Below, piece by piece: positions 45,346 to 61,393 of a stretch of 64,000 nt of DNA (within the stretch, counting starts at the first letter, position 1; each line of letters opens with the position of its first letter). This DNA comes from Bugula neritina (Eukaryota > Bryozoa > Gymnolaemata > Cheilostomatida > Bugulidae). The DNA lies in NCBI GenBank assembly GCA_964035545.1, contig CAXIUT010000230.1, positions 620,001 to 684,000 of the forward strand. The letters are read 5' to 3'. The notes below the pieces were generated by a model. It did not search any database, had not been told where the DNA came from, and saw only the letters and a program-made list of their open reading frames with translations. Made by a program: the position numbers and the translations under genes.

Positions 45346-48300
45346 ATATGCTGTAGCACACTGAAATACACTGCAACTCACTGAAATATACTGCAACATA
45401 CTGAAATACACTGTAACATATTGAAATATACTGCAACATACTGAAATACAGTGCTACATACTGAAATATACTGCAACATACTGCAATATACTGAAATACA
45501 CTGTAACATACTGAAATACACTGCAACATACTACAACATATTGAAAGACACTGCAACACATTGAAATATGCTGCAACATACCTAAACATACGGTAATATA
45601 CCAAAATAAACTGTTACACCATGAAAAATACTGCAACATACTGAAATACACTGCAACACACTGAAAAACACTGCAAAATACTGTAACACACTGAAATACA
45701 CTGCAAAATACTGAAATACACTGCTCCATACTGAAATATACTACAACACACTGCAACATACTGCAACATACTAAAATATACTGCAACTTACTGAAATACA
45801 CTGCAAAATACTGAAATACACTGTAACATACTGAAATATACTGCAACATACTGAAGTACACTCCTACATACTGAAATATACTGCAACTCACTGCAACATA
45901 CTGCAACATACTAAAACACACTGTAACATAATGAAATACACTGCAACACATTGAAATATACTGCAAAATACTGAAATGCACTGCTATATACTGAAATATA
46001 CTGCAACACACTGCGACATACTGCAACATACTAAAATATACTGCAAAATACTGAAATACACTGCAAAATACTGAAATACACTGTAACATACTGAAATATA
46101 CTGCAACATACTGAAATACACTGCTACATACTGAAATATACTGCAACATACTGCAACATACTAAAATACACTAACATATTGAAATACACTGCAACACATT
46201 GAAATATACTGCAAAATACTGAAATACACTGCTACATACTGAAATATACTGCAACACACTGCAACATACTGCAACATACTAAAATATACTGCAACATACT
46301 GAAATACACTGCAGAATACTGAAATACACTGTAACATACTGAAATATACTGCAAAATACTGAAATACACTGCTACATACTGAAAAATACTGCAACACACT
46401 GCGACATACTGCAACATACTAAAATACACTGTAACATATTGAAATACACTGCAACACATTGAAATATGCTGCAATGTACAGAATTATATGGTAAACTACT
46501 GAAATCTACTGTCACACATTGAAAAATACTGACACATACTGAAAAATACTGCGACACATTGCAATATACTGTAACATACTGAAATATGCTGTAGCACACT
46601 GAAATACACTGCAACTCACTGAAATATACCGCAACATACTGAAATACACTGTAACATATTGAAATATACTGCAACATACTGAAATACAGTGCTACATACT
46701 GAAATATACTGCAACGTACCGCAATATACTGAAATACACTGTAACATACTGAAATACACTGCAACATACTACAACATATTGAAAGACACTGCAACACCTT
46801 GAAATATACTGCAACATACCTAAATATACGGTAATATATCAAAATGAACTGTAACACATTTAAAAATACTGCAACATACTGAAATACACTGCAACACACT
46901 GAAAAACACTGCAAAATACTGTAACACACTGAAATATACTGCAAAATACTGAAATACACTGCTACATACTGAAATATACTGCAACACACTGCAAGATACT
47001 GCAACATTCTAAAATATACTGCATTATACTGAAATACACTGCTACATACTGAAATACACTGCATTACACTGAAAAACACTGCAAAATATCGTAACACACT
47101 GAAATATACTGCAAAACACTGAAATACACTGCTACATACTGAAACATACTGCAACATACTGCACCATACTGAAATACACTGTAACATACTGAAATACACT
47201 GCAAAATACTACAACATATTGAAATACACTGCAATACATTGAAATATACTGCAACATACCTAAATATACGGTAATATACTGAAATATGCTGTAACACATT
47301 GAAAAATACTACAAAATACTGAAATACACTGCAACATACTACAACATACTGAAATACGCTGTAATACATTGAAATCCACTGCAACACATTAAAATATACT
47401 GTAACTCGCTGAAACATACTGTAACTCACTGAACTATAGTGTAATATACGGAAATGTACTGTAAAATACTGGAATATACTGTAACACACTGAAATATACT
47501 GCAACATACTGAAATACACTGTAACATACTGAAATATACTGCAACACCCTGCAACATACTGAAATACACTGTAACATACTGAAATACACTGCAACATCCT
47601 ACAAGATACTGAAATACACTGTAACGTATTGAAGTACACTGCAACACATTGAAGTATTCTGCAACACACTGGAACATACGGCAACATACTGAAATATACT
47701 TCGGCACATTGCAATATACTGCAGCATACTGAAATATGCTGTAGCCTACTGAAATACACTGCATTATACTGAAATACACTGCTACATACTGAAATATACT
47801 GCAACATACTGAAATACACTGTAATATGCTGAATTACACTGCAACACATTGAAATATAATGCAACATAGCTAAATATATATTAAACTACTGAAAAATACT
47901 TCAACACATTGAAAAATACTGCAACATACATAATTATACTGTAACACACTGAAATATACTGCAACATACTGAAATACACTGTAAAATACTGGAATATAGT
48001 GCAACATACTGAAATACACTGCTTCATACTGAAATATACTGCAACATACTGAAAAACACTGTAACATACTGAAATACACTGCAACATACTACAACATATT
48101 GAAAAACACTGCAACACATTGAATATACTGCAACATACCTAAAAATGCGGTAATATACTGAAATAAACTATAACACATTGAAAATACTGCAAAATACTGA
48201 AATACACTGCTACATACTGAAAAATACTGCAACACACTGCGACATACTGCAACATACTAAAATACACTGTAACATATTGAAATACACTGCAACACATTGA

Positions 48301-48996
48301 AATATGCTGCAATGTACCGAAATATATGGTAAACTACTGAAATCTACTGTCACACATTGAAAAATACTGACACACACTGAAAAATACTGCGACACATTGC
48401 AATATACTGTAACATACTGAAATATGCTGTAGCACACTGAAATACACTGCAACTCATTGAAATATACCGCAACATACTGAAATACACTGTAACATATTGA
48501 AATATACTGCAACATACTGAAATACAGTGCTACATACTGAAATATACTGCAACGTACTGCAATATACTGAAATACACTGTAACATACTGAAATACACTGC
48601 AACATACTACAACATATTGAAAGACACTGCAACACCTTGAAATATACTGCTACATACTGAAATATACTGCAACACACTGCAAGATACTGCAACATTCTAA
48701 AATATACTGCATTATACTGAAATACACTGCTACATACTGAAATATACTGCAACATACTGAAATACACTGTAATATGCTGAATTACACTGCAACACATTGA
48801 AATATACTGCAACATAGCAAAATATATATTAAACTACTGAAAAATACTTCAACATATTGAAAAATACTGCAACATACATAATTATACTGTAACACACTGA
48901 AATATACTGCAACATACTGAAATACACTGTAAAATACTGGAATATAGTGCAACATACTGAAATACACTGCTACATACTGAAATATACTGCAACATA
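45346..48996. repeat. 4.07-kb tandem duplication, second copy
   Basis: Repeats the preceding block with its marker deletions at the same relative places (two-base deletion at about 46,173; twin deletions at about 48,120 and 48,181). Most differences are whole monomers gained or lost plus scattered substitutions, for example GAATTATATGG at 46,480 where the first copy has GAAATATATGG. Confidence 0.74.
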
Positions 48997-50366
48997 CTGC
49001 AACATACTGAAAAACACTGTAACATACTGAAATACACTGCAACATACTACAACATATTGAAAAACACTGCAACACATTGAATATACTGCAACATACCTAA
49101 AAATGCGGTAATATACTGAAATAAACTATAGCACATTGAAAATACTGCAACATACTGAAATACACTGCAACACACCGAAATATACTGCAAAATAAAACAA
49201 CATACTGAAATACACTGTAACGTATTGAAATACACTGTAACACATTGAAATATACTGCAACATACCGAGATATATTGTAAACTACTGAAATATACTGTAA
49301 CACATTGAAAAATACTGCAACATACTGAAATTTACTGCGACACTTTGCAATATACTGTAACATACTGAAATATGCTGTAGCACACTGAAATACACTGCAA
49401 CTCACTGAAATATACTGCAAAATACTGAAATACACTAAAACATATTGAAAAATACTGCAACATACTGAAATACACTGTAACATACTGAAATACACTGCAA
49501 AATACTACAACATATTGAAATACACTGAAACATACCTAAATATACGGTAAGATACTGAAATATACTGTAACACATTGAAAAGTACAGCAACATACTGAAA
49601 GATACTGCAAGATACTGCAACATACTAAAATACACTGTAACATAATGAAACACACTGCAACATACTGCATTATACTGACATACACTGGAACATAATGAAA
49701 TACACTGCAACAAATTGAAATATACTGTAACTCGCTGAAATATAGTGTAATATACGGAAATGTACTGTAACATACTGGAATATACTGTAACACACTGAAG
49801 TATACTGCAACATACTGAAATGCAGTGCTACATACTGAAATATACTGCAACATACTGCGACATACTGAAATACACTGTAACATACTGAAATACACTGCAA
49901 CATACTACAACATACTGAAATACACTGCTACATACTGAAATATACTACTACATACTGCAACATTTGGCAACATACTGAAATATACTGCGACACATTGCAA
50001 TATACTGAAACATACTGAAATATGCTGTAGCACACTGAAATACACTGCAACTCACTGAAATATACTGCAACATACTGAAATACACTGTGAAATACTGTAA
50101 TATACTGCGACATACTGCACCATACTGAAATACACTGTAACATACTGAAATACACTGCAACACATTGAAATATACTGCAAAATACTGAAATACACTGCTA
50201 CATACTGAAATATACTGCAACACACTGCAACATACTGCAACATACTGAAATATACTGCGACACATTGCAATATACTGTAACATACTGAAATACACTACTA
50301 CATACTGAAACATACTGCAACATACTGCAGCATACTGAAATACACTGTAACATACTGAAATACACT
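48110..50366. repeat. 2.26-kb tandem duplication, first copy
   Basis: The twin-deletion landmark at 48,120 returns at 50,377. Shared pieces are 48,650-49,330 with 51,056-51,736 (offset 2,406 bp) and about 49,465-50,370 with 51,731-52,636 (offset 2,266 bp). The change of offset marks an internal length difference of 140 bp, the length of one 14-monomer sub-repeat. Confidence 0.7.
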
Positions 50367-52636
50367 GCAACACATTGAATATACTGCAACATACCTAAAA
50401 ATGCGGTAATATACTGAAATAAACTATAACACATTGAAAATACTGCAAAATACTGAAATACACTGCTACATACTGAAAAATACTGCAACACACTGCGACA
50501 TACTGCAACATACTAAAATACACTGTAACATATTGAAATACACTGCAACAATTTGAAATATGCTGCAATGTACCGAAATATATGGTAAACTACTGAAATC
50601 TACTGTCACACATTGAAAAATACTGACACATACTGAAAAATACTGCGACACATTGCAATATACTGTAACATACTGAAATATGCTGTAGCACACTGAAATA
50701 CACTGCAACTCACTGAAATATACCGCAACATACTGAAATACACTGTAACATATTGAAATATACTGCAACATACTGAAATACAGTGCTACATACTGAAATA
50801 TACTGCAACGTACTGCAATATACTGAAATACACTGTAACATACTGAAATACACTGCAACATACTACAACATATTGAAAGACACTGCAACACCTTGAAATA
50901 TACTGCAACATACCTAAATATACGGTAATATAACAAAATGAACTGTAACACAATTAAAAATACTGCAACATACTGAAATACACTGCAACACACTGAAAAA
51001 CACTGCAAAATACTGTAACACACTGAAATATACTGCAAAATACTGAAATACACTGCTACATACTGAAATATACTGCAACACACTGCAAGATACTGCAACA
51101 TTCTAAAATATACTGCATTATACTGAAATACACTGCTACATACTGAAATATACTGCAACATACTGAAATACACTGTAATATGCTGAATTACACTGCAACA
51201 CATTGAAATATACTGCAACATAGCAAAATATATATTAAACTACTGAAAAATACTTCAACATATTGAAAAATACTGCAACATACATAATTATACTGTAACA
51301 CACTGAAATATACTGCAACATACTGAAATACACTGTAAAATACTGGAATATAGTGCAACATACTGAAATACACTGCTACATACTGAAATATACTGCAACA
51401 TACTGCAACATACTGAAAAACACTGTAACATACTGAAATACACTGCAACATACTACAACATATTGAAAAACACTGCAACACATTGAATATACTGCAACAT
51501 ACCTAAAAATGCGGTAATATACTGAAATAAACTATAACACATTGAAAATACTGCAACATACTGAAATACACTGCAACACACCGAAATATACTGCAAAATA
51601 AAACAACATACTGAAATACACTGTAACGTATTGAAATACACTGTAACACATTGAAATATACTGCAACATACCGAGATATGTTGTAAACTACTGAAATATA
51701 CTGTAACACATTGAAAAATACTGCAACATACTGAAATACAGTGTAACATACTGAAATACACTGCAAAATACTACAACATATTGAAATACACTGAAACATA
51801 CCTAAATATACGGTAAGATACTGAAATATACTGTAACACATTGAAAAGTACAGCAACATACTGAAAGATACTGCAAGATACTGCAACATACTAAAATACA
51901 CTGTAACATAATGAAACACACTGCAACATACTGCATTATACTGACATACACTGGAACATAATGAAATACACTGCAACAAATTGAAATATACTGTAACTCG
52001 CTGAAATATAGTCTAATATACGGAAATGTACTGTAACATACTGGAATATACTGTAACACACTGAAGTATACTGCAACATACTGAAATGCAGTGCTACATA
52101 CTGAAATATACTGCAACATACTGCGACATACTGAAATACACTGTAACATACTGAAATACACTGCAACATACTACAACATACTGAAATACACTGCTACATA
52201 CTGAAATATACTACTACATACTGCAACATTTGGCAACATACTGAAATATACTGCGACACATTGCAATATACTGAAACATACTGAAATATGCTGTAGCACA
52301 CTGAAATACACTGCAACTCACTGAAATATACTGCAACATACTGAAATACACTGTGAAATACTGTAATATACTGCGACATACTGCACCATACTGAAATACA
52401 CTGTAACATACTGAAATACACTGCAACACATTGAAATATACTGCAAAATACTGAAATACACTGCTACATACTGAAATATACTGCAACACACTGCAACATA
52501 CTGCAACATACTGAAATATACTGCGACACATTGCAATATACTGTAACATACTGAAATACACTACTACATACTGAAACATACTGCAACATACTGCACCATA
52601 CTGAAATACACTGTAACATACTGAAATACACTGCAA
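50367..52636. repeat. 2.26-kb tandem duplication, second copy
   Basis: Second copy of the block starting at 48,110. It includes an additional stretch around 50,880-51,050, related to 42,720-42,890, and lacks part of the J-like sequence at 49,330-49,465. It also shares 50,698-51,588 with 54,820-55,710 (offset 4,122 bp). Confidence 0.7.
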
Positions 52637-54819
52637 AATACTACAACATATTGAAATACACTGCAATACATTGAAATATACTGCAACATACCTAAATATA
52701 CGGTAATATACTGAAATATGCTGTAACACATTGAAAAATACTACAAAATACTGAAATACACTGCAACATACTACAACATACTGAAATACGCTGTAATACA
52801 TTGAAATCCACTGCAACACATTAAAATATACTGTAACTCGCTGAAACATACTGTAACTCACTGAACTATAGTGTAATATACGGAAATGTACTGTAAAATA
52901 CTGGAATATAATGTAACACACTGAAATATACTGCAACATACTGAAATATACTGCAACATCCTGCAACATACTGAAATACACTGTAACATACTGAAATACA
53001 CTGCAACATCCTACAAGATACTGAAATACACTGTAACGTATTGAAGTACACTGCAACACATTGAAGTATTCTGCAACACACTGGAACATATGGCAACATA
53101 CTGAAATATACTTCGGCACATTGCAATATACTGCAGCATACTGAAATATGCTGTAGCCTACTGAAATACACTGCATTATACTGAAATACACTGCTACATA
53201 CTGAAATATACTGCAACATACTGAAATACACTGTAATATGCTGAATTACACTGCAACACATTGAAATATAATGCAACATAGCTAAATATATATTAAACTA
53301 CTGAAAAATACTTCAACACATTGAAAAATACTGCAACATACATAATTATACTGTAACACACTGAAATATACTGCAACATACTGAAATACACTGTAATATA
53401 CTGGAATATAGTGCAACATGCTGAAATACACTGCTACATACTGAAATATACTGCAACATACTGCAACATACTGAAAAACACTGTAACATACTGAAATACA
53501 CTGCAACATACTACAACATATTGAAAAACACTGCAACACATTGAATATACTGCAACATACCTAAAAATGCGGTAATATACTGAAATAAACTATAACACAT
53601 TGAAAATACTGCAAAATACTGAAATACACTGCTACATACTGAAAAATACTGCAACACACTGCGACATACTGCAACATACTAAAATACACTGTAACATATT
53701 GAAATACACTGCAACACATTGAAATATGCTGCAATGTACCGAAATATATGGTAAACTACTGAAATCTACTGTCACACATTGAAAAATACTGACACATACT
53801 GAAAAATACTGCGACACATTGCAATATACTGTAACATACTGAAATATGCTGTAGCACACTGAAATACACTGCAACTCACTGAAATATACCGCAACATACT
53901 GAAATACACTGTAACATATTGAAATATACTGCAACATACTGAAATACACTGTAACATACTGAAATACACTGCAACATACTACAACATATTGAAAAACACT
54001 GCAACACATTGAATATACTGCAACATACCTAAAAATGCGGTAATATACTGAAATAAACTATAACACATTGAAAATACTGCAACATACTGAAATACACTGC
54101 AACACACCGAAATATACTGCAAAATAAAACAACATACTGAAATACACTGTAACGTATTGAAATACACTGTAACACATCGAAATATACTGCAACATACCGA
54201 GATAAATTGTAAACTACTGAAATATACTGTAACACATTGAAAAATACTGCAACATACTGAAATTTACTGCAACACTTTGCAATATACTGTAACATACTGA
54301 AATATGCTGTAGCACACTGAAATACACTGCAACTCACTGAAATATACTGCAAAATACTGAAATACACTAAAACATATTGAAAAATACTGCAACATACTGA
54401 AATACACTGTAACATACTGAAATACACTGCAAAATACTACAACATATTGAAATATGCTGCAATGTACCGAAATATATGGTAAACTACTGAAATCTACTGT
54501 AACACATTGAAAAATACTGCAACATACTGAAATTTACTGCGACACTTTGCAATATACTGTAACATACTGAAATATGCTGTAGCACACTGAAATACACTGC
54601 AACTCACTGAAATATACTGCAAAATACTGAAATACACTAAAACATATTGAAAAATACTGCAACATACTGAAAAACACTGTAACATACTGAAATACACTGC
54701 AACATACTACAACATATTGAAAAACACTGCAACACATTGAATATACTGCAACATACCTAAAAATGCGGTAATATACTGAAATAAACTATAACACATTGAA
54801 AATACTGCAACATACTGAA
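52637..54819. repeat. Mosaic segment reusing D/E and J modules
   Basis: 52,637 to about 53,930 matches the left copy of the 4.07-kb block (43,129 to 44,442) at offsets of 9,508 and then 9,488 bp, the 20-bp difference falling near 52,945. 53,940-54,460 matches 49,008-49,528 (offset 4,932 bp). A local duplication of about 190 bp places 54,210-54,400 again at 54,480-54,670 (offset 270 bp). Three sets of twin deletions lie here (about 53,544, 54,012 and 54,738). Confidence 0.68.
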
Positions 54820-55710
54820 ATACACTGCAACTCACTGAAATATACCGCAACATACTGAAATACACTGTAACATGTTGAAATATACTGCAACATACTGAAA
54901 TACAGTGCTACATACTGAAATATACTGCAACGTACTGCAATATACTGAAATACACTGTAACATACTGAAATACACTGCAACATACTACAACATATTGAAA
55001 GACACTGCAACACCTTGAAATATACTGCAACATACCTAAATATACGGTAATATAACAAAATGAACTGTAACACATTTAAAAATACTGCAACATACTGAAA
55101 TACACTGCAACACACTGAAAAACACTGCAAAATACTGTAACACACTAAAATATACTGCAAAATACTGAAATACACTGCTACATACTGAAATATACTGCAA
55201 CACACTGCAAGATACTGCAACATTCTAAAATATACTGCATTATACTGAAATACACTGCTACATACTGAAATATACTGCAACATACTGAAATACACTGTAA
55301 TATGCTGAATTACACTGCAACACATTGAAATATACTGCAACATAGCAAAATATATATTAAACTACTGAAAAATACTTCAACATATTGAAAAATACTGCAA
55401 CATACATAATTATACTGTAACACACTGAAATATACTGCAACATACTGAAATACACTGTAAAATACTGGAATATAGTGCAACATACTGAAATACACTGCTA
55501 CATACTGAAATATACTGCAACATACTGCAACATACTGAAAAACACTGTAACATACTGAAATACACTGCAAGATACTACAACATATTGAAAAACACTGCAA
55601 CACATTGAATATACTGCAACATACCTAAAAATGCGGTAATATACTGAAATAAACTATAACACATTGAAAATACTGCAACATACTGAAATACACTGCAACA
55701 CACCGAAATA
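54820..55710. repeat. Copy of 50,698-51,588
   Basis: Matches at a constant offset of 4,122 bp, including both one-base deletions (55,607 and 55,668 correspond to about 51,486 and 51,547) and the E module at 55,341. It ends where 55,711 starts the next, more diverged zone. Confidence 0.7.
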
Positions 55711-58700
55711 TACTGTAACATACTGAAATATGCTGTAGCACACTGAAATACACTGCAACACACTGAAATACACTGCAAAATACTGTAACACACTGAAATA
55801 TACTGCAAAATACTGGAATACACTGCTACATACTGAAAGATACTGCAACACACTGCAACATACTGCATTATACTGACATACACTGGAACATATTGAAGTA
55901 CACTGCAACAAATTGAAGTATACTGCAACACACTGAAACATACGGCAACATACTGAAATATACTGCGACAGATTGAAATATACAGCAACATACTGAAATA
56001 TACAGCGACACAATGCAATATACTGCAACATACTGAATTATGCTGTAGCAAATTGAAATACACTGCAACATGCTGAAACATACTGAAATACGCTGTAATA
56101 TATTGAAATACACTGCAACACATTGAAATATACTGTAACTCGCTGAAGTATAGTGTGATATACGAAAATGTACTGTAACATACTGGAATATACTGAAATA
56201 CACTGTAACATACTGAAATGCAGTGCTACATACTGAAATATACTGCAACATACTGCAACATACTGAATCACACTGTAACATACTGAAATAGACTGCAACA
56301 TACTCAACATACTGAAATACACTGCTATATTACTGAAATATACTGCAACATACTGCAACTTTTGGCAACATACTGAAATATACTGCGACACATTGCAATA
56401 TACTGTAACATACTGAAATATGCTGTAGCACACTGAAATACACTGCAACTCACTGAAATATACTGCAACATACTGAAATACACTGTAACATATTGAAATA
56501 TACTGCAACATACTGCAACATACTGAAATACACTGGAACATATTGAAATACACCTCAACAAATTGAAGTATACTGAAACACACTGAAATACACCGCAAAA
56601 CACTACAACATACTGAAACACACTGCAACATACTGAAATACACTACTACATACTGAAATATACTGCAACATACTGCACCATACTGAAATACACTGTAACA
56701 TAATGAAATGCACTGCAAATTACTACAACATATTGAAATACACTGCAACACATTGAAATATACTGCAACATACCTAAATATACGGTAATATACTGAAATA
56801 TACTGTAAAACATTGAAAAACACTGCAACAGACTGAAATACGCTACAACACACTGAAATACACTGCAAAATACTACAACATACTGAAATACACTGTAACA
56901 TACTGAAATACACTGCTACATACTGAAATATACCGCAACACACTGCAACATACTGCAACATACTAAAATACACTGTAACATAATGAAACACACTGCAACA
57001 TACTGCATTATACTGACATATACTGGAACATATTGAAGTACACTGCAGCAAATTGAAGTATACTGCAACACACTGAAACATACGGCAACATACTGAAATT
57101 TACTGCGACAGATTGAAATATACAGCAACATACTGAAATATACAGCGACACAATGCAATATACTGCAACATACTGAATTATGCTGTAGCAAATTGAAATA
57201 CACTGCAACATGCTGCAACATACTGAAATACGCTGTAATATATTGAAATATGCTGCAACACATTGAAATATACTGTAACTCGCTGAAGTATAGTGTAATA
57301 TACGAAAATGTACTGTAACATACTGGAATATACTGAAATACACTGTAACATACTGATATGCAGTGCTACATACTGAAATATACTGCAACATACTGCAACA
57401 TACTGAAATACACTGTAACATACTGAAATACACTGCAACATACTCAACATACTGAAATACACTGCTAAATACTGAAATATACTGCAACACACTGCGACAT
57501 TTGGCAACATACTGAAATACACTGTAATATGCTGAATTACACTGCAACACATTGAAATATACTGCAACATGCAAAATATATATTAAACTACTGAAATATA
57601 CTTTAACACATTGAAAAATACTGCAACATACAGAATTATACTGTAACACACTGAAATATGCTGCAACATACTGAAATACACTATACAATACTGAAATATA
57701 CTGCAACATACTGAATTACACTGCTACATACTGAGATATACTGCAACATACTGAAATGCACTGTAACATACTGAAATACACTGCAACATACTACAACATA
57801 TTGAAATACACTGCAACACATTGAAATATACTGCAACATACCTAAATATACGGTAATATACAGAAATATACTGTAACACATTGGAAAACACTGCAACATA
57901 CTGAAGTACACTGCAACACACTGAAATACACTGCAAAATACTACAAAATACTGAAATACACTGTAACATACTGAAATACACTGCAACACATTGAAATATA
58001 CTGAAATGTACCGAAATATATGGTAAACTACTGAAATATACTGTCACACATTGAAAAATGCTGCAACATACTGAAACATACTGCGACACATTGCAATATA
58101 CTGTAACATACTGAAATATGCTGTAGCACACTGAAATAGACTGCAACACACTGAAATACACTGCAAAATACTGTAACACACTGAAATATACTGCAAAATG
58201 CTGGAATACACTGCTACATACTGAAAGATACTGCAACACACAGCAACATACTAAAATATACTGCAACATACTGAAATACACTACAAAATACTGAAATACA
58301 TTGCAACATACTGAAATATACTGCAACATACTGAAATACACTGCTACATACTGAAATATACTGCAACACACTGCAACATACTGAAACATACTAAAATACA
58401 CTGTAACATAATGAAACACACTGCAACATACTGCATTATACTGACATACACTGGAACATATTGAAGTACACTGCAACAAATTGAAGTATACTGCAACACA
58501 CTGAAACATACGGCAACATACTGAAATATACTGCGACAGATTGAAATATACAGCAACATACTGAAATATACAGCGACACAATGCAATATACTGCAACATA
58601 CTGAATTATGCTGTAGCAAATTGAAATACACTGCAACATGCTGCAACATACTGAAATACGCTGTAATATATTGAAATACACTGCAACACATTGAAATATA

Positions 58701-59243
58701 CTGTAACTCGCTGAAGTATAGTGTAATATACGAAAATGTACTGTAACATACTGGAATATACTGAAATACACTGTAACATACTGAAATGCAGTGCTACATA
58801 CTGAAATATACTGCAACATACTGCAACATACTGAAATACACTGTAACATACTGAAATACACTGCAACATACTCAACATACTGAAATACACTGCTATATTA
58901 CTGAAATATACTGCAACATACTGCAACTTTTGGCAACATACTGAAATATACTGCGACACATTGCAATATACTGTAACATACTGAAATATGCTGTAGCACA
59001 CTGAAATACACTGCAACTCACTGAAATATACTGCAACATACTGAAATACACTGTAACACATTGAAATATACTGCAACATACTGCAACATACTGAAATACA
59101 CTGGAACATATTGAAATACACCTCAACAAATTGAAGTATACTGAAACACACTGAAATACACCGCAAAACACTACAACATACTGAAACATACTGCAACATA
59201 CTGAAATACACTACTACATACTGAAATATACTGCAACATACTG
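55711..59243. repeat. Block with segments repeated at 1,140, 1,428 and 2,568 bp
   Basis: A segment beginning with the unit row around TTATACTGAC occurs at 55,861, 57,001 and 58,429. The first and third match for about 825 bp (55,850-56,675 and 58,418-59,243); the middle one matches for about 480 bp, then diverges. All three share a one-base deletion (ACATACTCAACA, near 56,304, 57,440 and 58,873); the first and third also share a one-base insertion (CTATATTACT, near 56,327 and 58,894) that the middle one lacks. A degraded E module is at 57,564 (ACATGCAAA). Confidence 0.72.
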
Positions 59244-59649
59244 CAAGATACTACAACATATTAAAATAGACTGCAACACATTGAAATATACTGCAACATA
59301 CCTGAATATGCGGTAATATACTGAAATATACTGGAACACATTGAAATACACTGTGACATACTGAGATACACTGCAACATACTGCAACATACTGCAACATA
59401 CTGAAATACACCTTAACATATTGAAATATACCGCAACACATTGAAATATGCTGTAACTCACTAAAATATACTGCAACATACTAAAATATACTGTAACATG
59501 CTGAAATATACTGCGACACATTGCAATATACTGTAACATACTGAAATATGCTGTAGCACACTGAAATACACTGCAACTCACTGAAATATACTGCAACATA
59601 CTGAAACATACTGCAACATACTGAAATACACTGCAAAATACTGAAATAT
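59244..59649. repeat. Monomer array without a clear block assignment
   Basis: About 400 bp of canonical and variant 10-bp units. I could not match it as a unit to another part of the window, although single units (ACCTGAATATG near 59,300, ATACACCTTA at 59,406) are distinctive. No gene or other element is visible. Confidence 0.6.
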
Positions 59650-61393
59650 ACTGCAACATACTGAAATACACTGTAATATGCTGAATTACACTGCAACACA
59701 TTGAAATATACTGCAACATAGCAAAATATATATTAAACTACTGAAAAATACTTTAACACATTGAAAAATACTGCAACATACATAATTATACTGTAACACA
59801 CTGAAATATACTGCAACAACTGAAATACACTGTAAAATACTGAAATATACTGCACCATACTGAAATACACTGCTACATACTGAAATATACTGCAACATAC
59901 TGCAACATACTGAAATACACTGTAACATACTGAAATACACTGCAACATACTACAACATATTGAAATACACTGCAACACATTGAATATACTGCAACATACC
60001 TAAATATGCTGTAATATACTGAAATTAACTATAACACATTGAAAATACTGCAACATACTGAAATACACTGCAACACACCGAAATATACTGCAAAAAAAAA
60101 CAACATACTGAAATAAACTGTAACATATTGAAATACACTGTAACACATTGAAATATACTGCAACATACCGAAATATATTGTAAACTACTGAAATATACTG
60201 TAACACATTGAAAAATACTGCAAGATACTGAAATTTACTGCGACACATTGCAATATACTGTAACATACTGAAATATGCTGCAAAACACTGAAATACACTG
60301 CTACATACTGAAATATACTGCAACACAGTGCAACATACGGCAACATTTTGAAATAAACTTCGGCACATTGCAATATACTGCAGCATACTGAAATGTGCTG
60401 TAGCCTACTGAAATACACTGCATTATACTGAAATACACTGCTACATACTGAATTATACTGCAACATATTGAAAAATACTGCAACATACTGAAATACACTG
60501 TAACATACTGAAATACACTGCAACACACTGCAACATACTGCAACATACTGAAATACACTGTAACATATTGAAATACACTGCAACACATTGAAATACACTG
60601 CAAAATACTACAACATACTGAAATACACTGTAACATACTGAAATACAATGTAACATACTGAAATATACTGCAACATACTGAAATACACTGCTACATACTG
60701 AAATATACTGCAACATACTGAAATGCACTGTAATATGCTGAATTACACTGCAACACATTGAAATATACTGCAACATAGCAAAATATATATTAAACTACTG
60801 AAAAATACTTTAACACATTGAAAAATACTGCAACATACATAATTATACTGTAACACACTGAAATATACTGCAACATACTGAAATACACTGTAAAATACTG
60901 AAATATACTGCAACATACTGAAATACACTGCTACATACTGAAATATACTGCAACATACTGCAACATACTGAAATACACTGTAACATACTGAAATACACTG
61001 CAACATACTACAACATACTGAAATACACTGCAACACATTGAATATACTGCAACATACCTAAATATGCGGTAATATACTGAAATAAACTATAACACATTGA
61101 AAATACTGCAACATACTGAAATACACTGCAACACACCGAAATATACTGCAAATTAAAACAACATACTGAAATAAACTGTAACATATTGAAATACACTGTA
61201 ACACATTGAAATATACTGCAACATACCGAAATATATTGTAAACTACTGAAATATACTGTAACACATTGAAAAATACTGCAACATACTGAAATTTACTGCG
61301 ACACATTGCAATATACTGTAACATACTGAAATATGCTGCAAAACACTGAAATACACTGCTACATACTGAAATATACTGCAACACAGTGCAACA
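59650..61393. repeat. 1.06-kb tandem duplication
   Basis: 59,650-60,335 recurs at 60,707-61,393 (offset about 1,057 bp), including the E module (59,716 and 60,772) and the twin one-base deletions (59,984/60,045 and 61,040/61,102). The left copy has a private one-base deletion at about 59,817 and a short A-run at about 60,094 where AAATAAAACA has become nine consecutive A followed by C. Between the copies lies a partial D module (about 60,340-60,430). Confidence 0.72.

Noticed and set aside
52214-53191. 325-codon minus-strand open stretch, and a similar 305-codon one at 42306-43223
   Set aside because: Both run across block boundaries and consist of the generic Cys/Tyr/Val/Gln repeat. Openness is explained by the absence of stop codons in the complement of the monomer.
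56038-57081. Longest minus-strand open stretch, 347 codons
   Set aside because: It is the same 10-residue repeat read through satellite sequence; comparable stretches exist in every frame, end at variant monomers and are not conserved in length between related blocks. There is no start context, domain or codon bias.
60085-60110. Poly(A) tail of a retroposed element
   Set aside because: The A-run near 60,094 is nine bases long and equals a substitution in the AAATAAAACA unit found at the matching place in other copies (for example near 28,660 and 61,150); no element body or target-site duplication is present.
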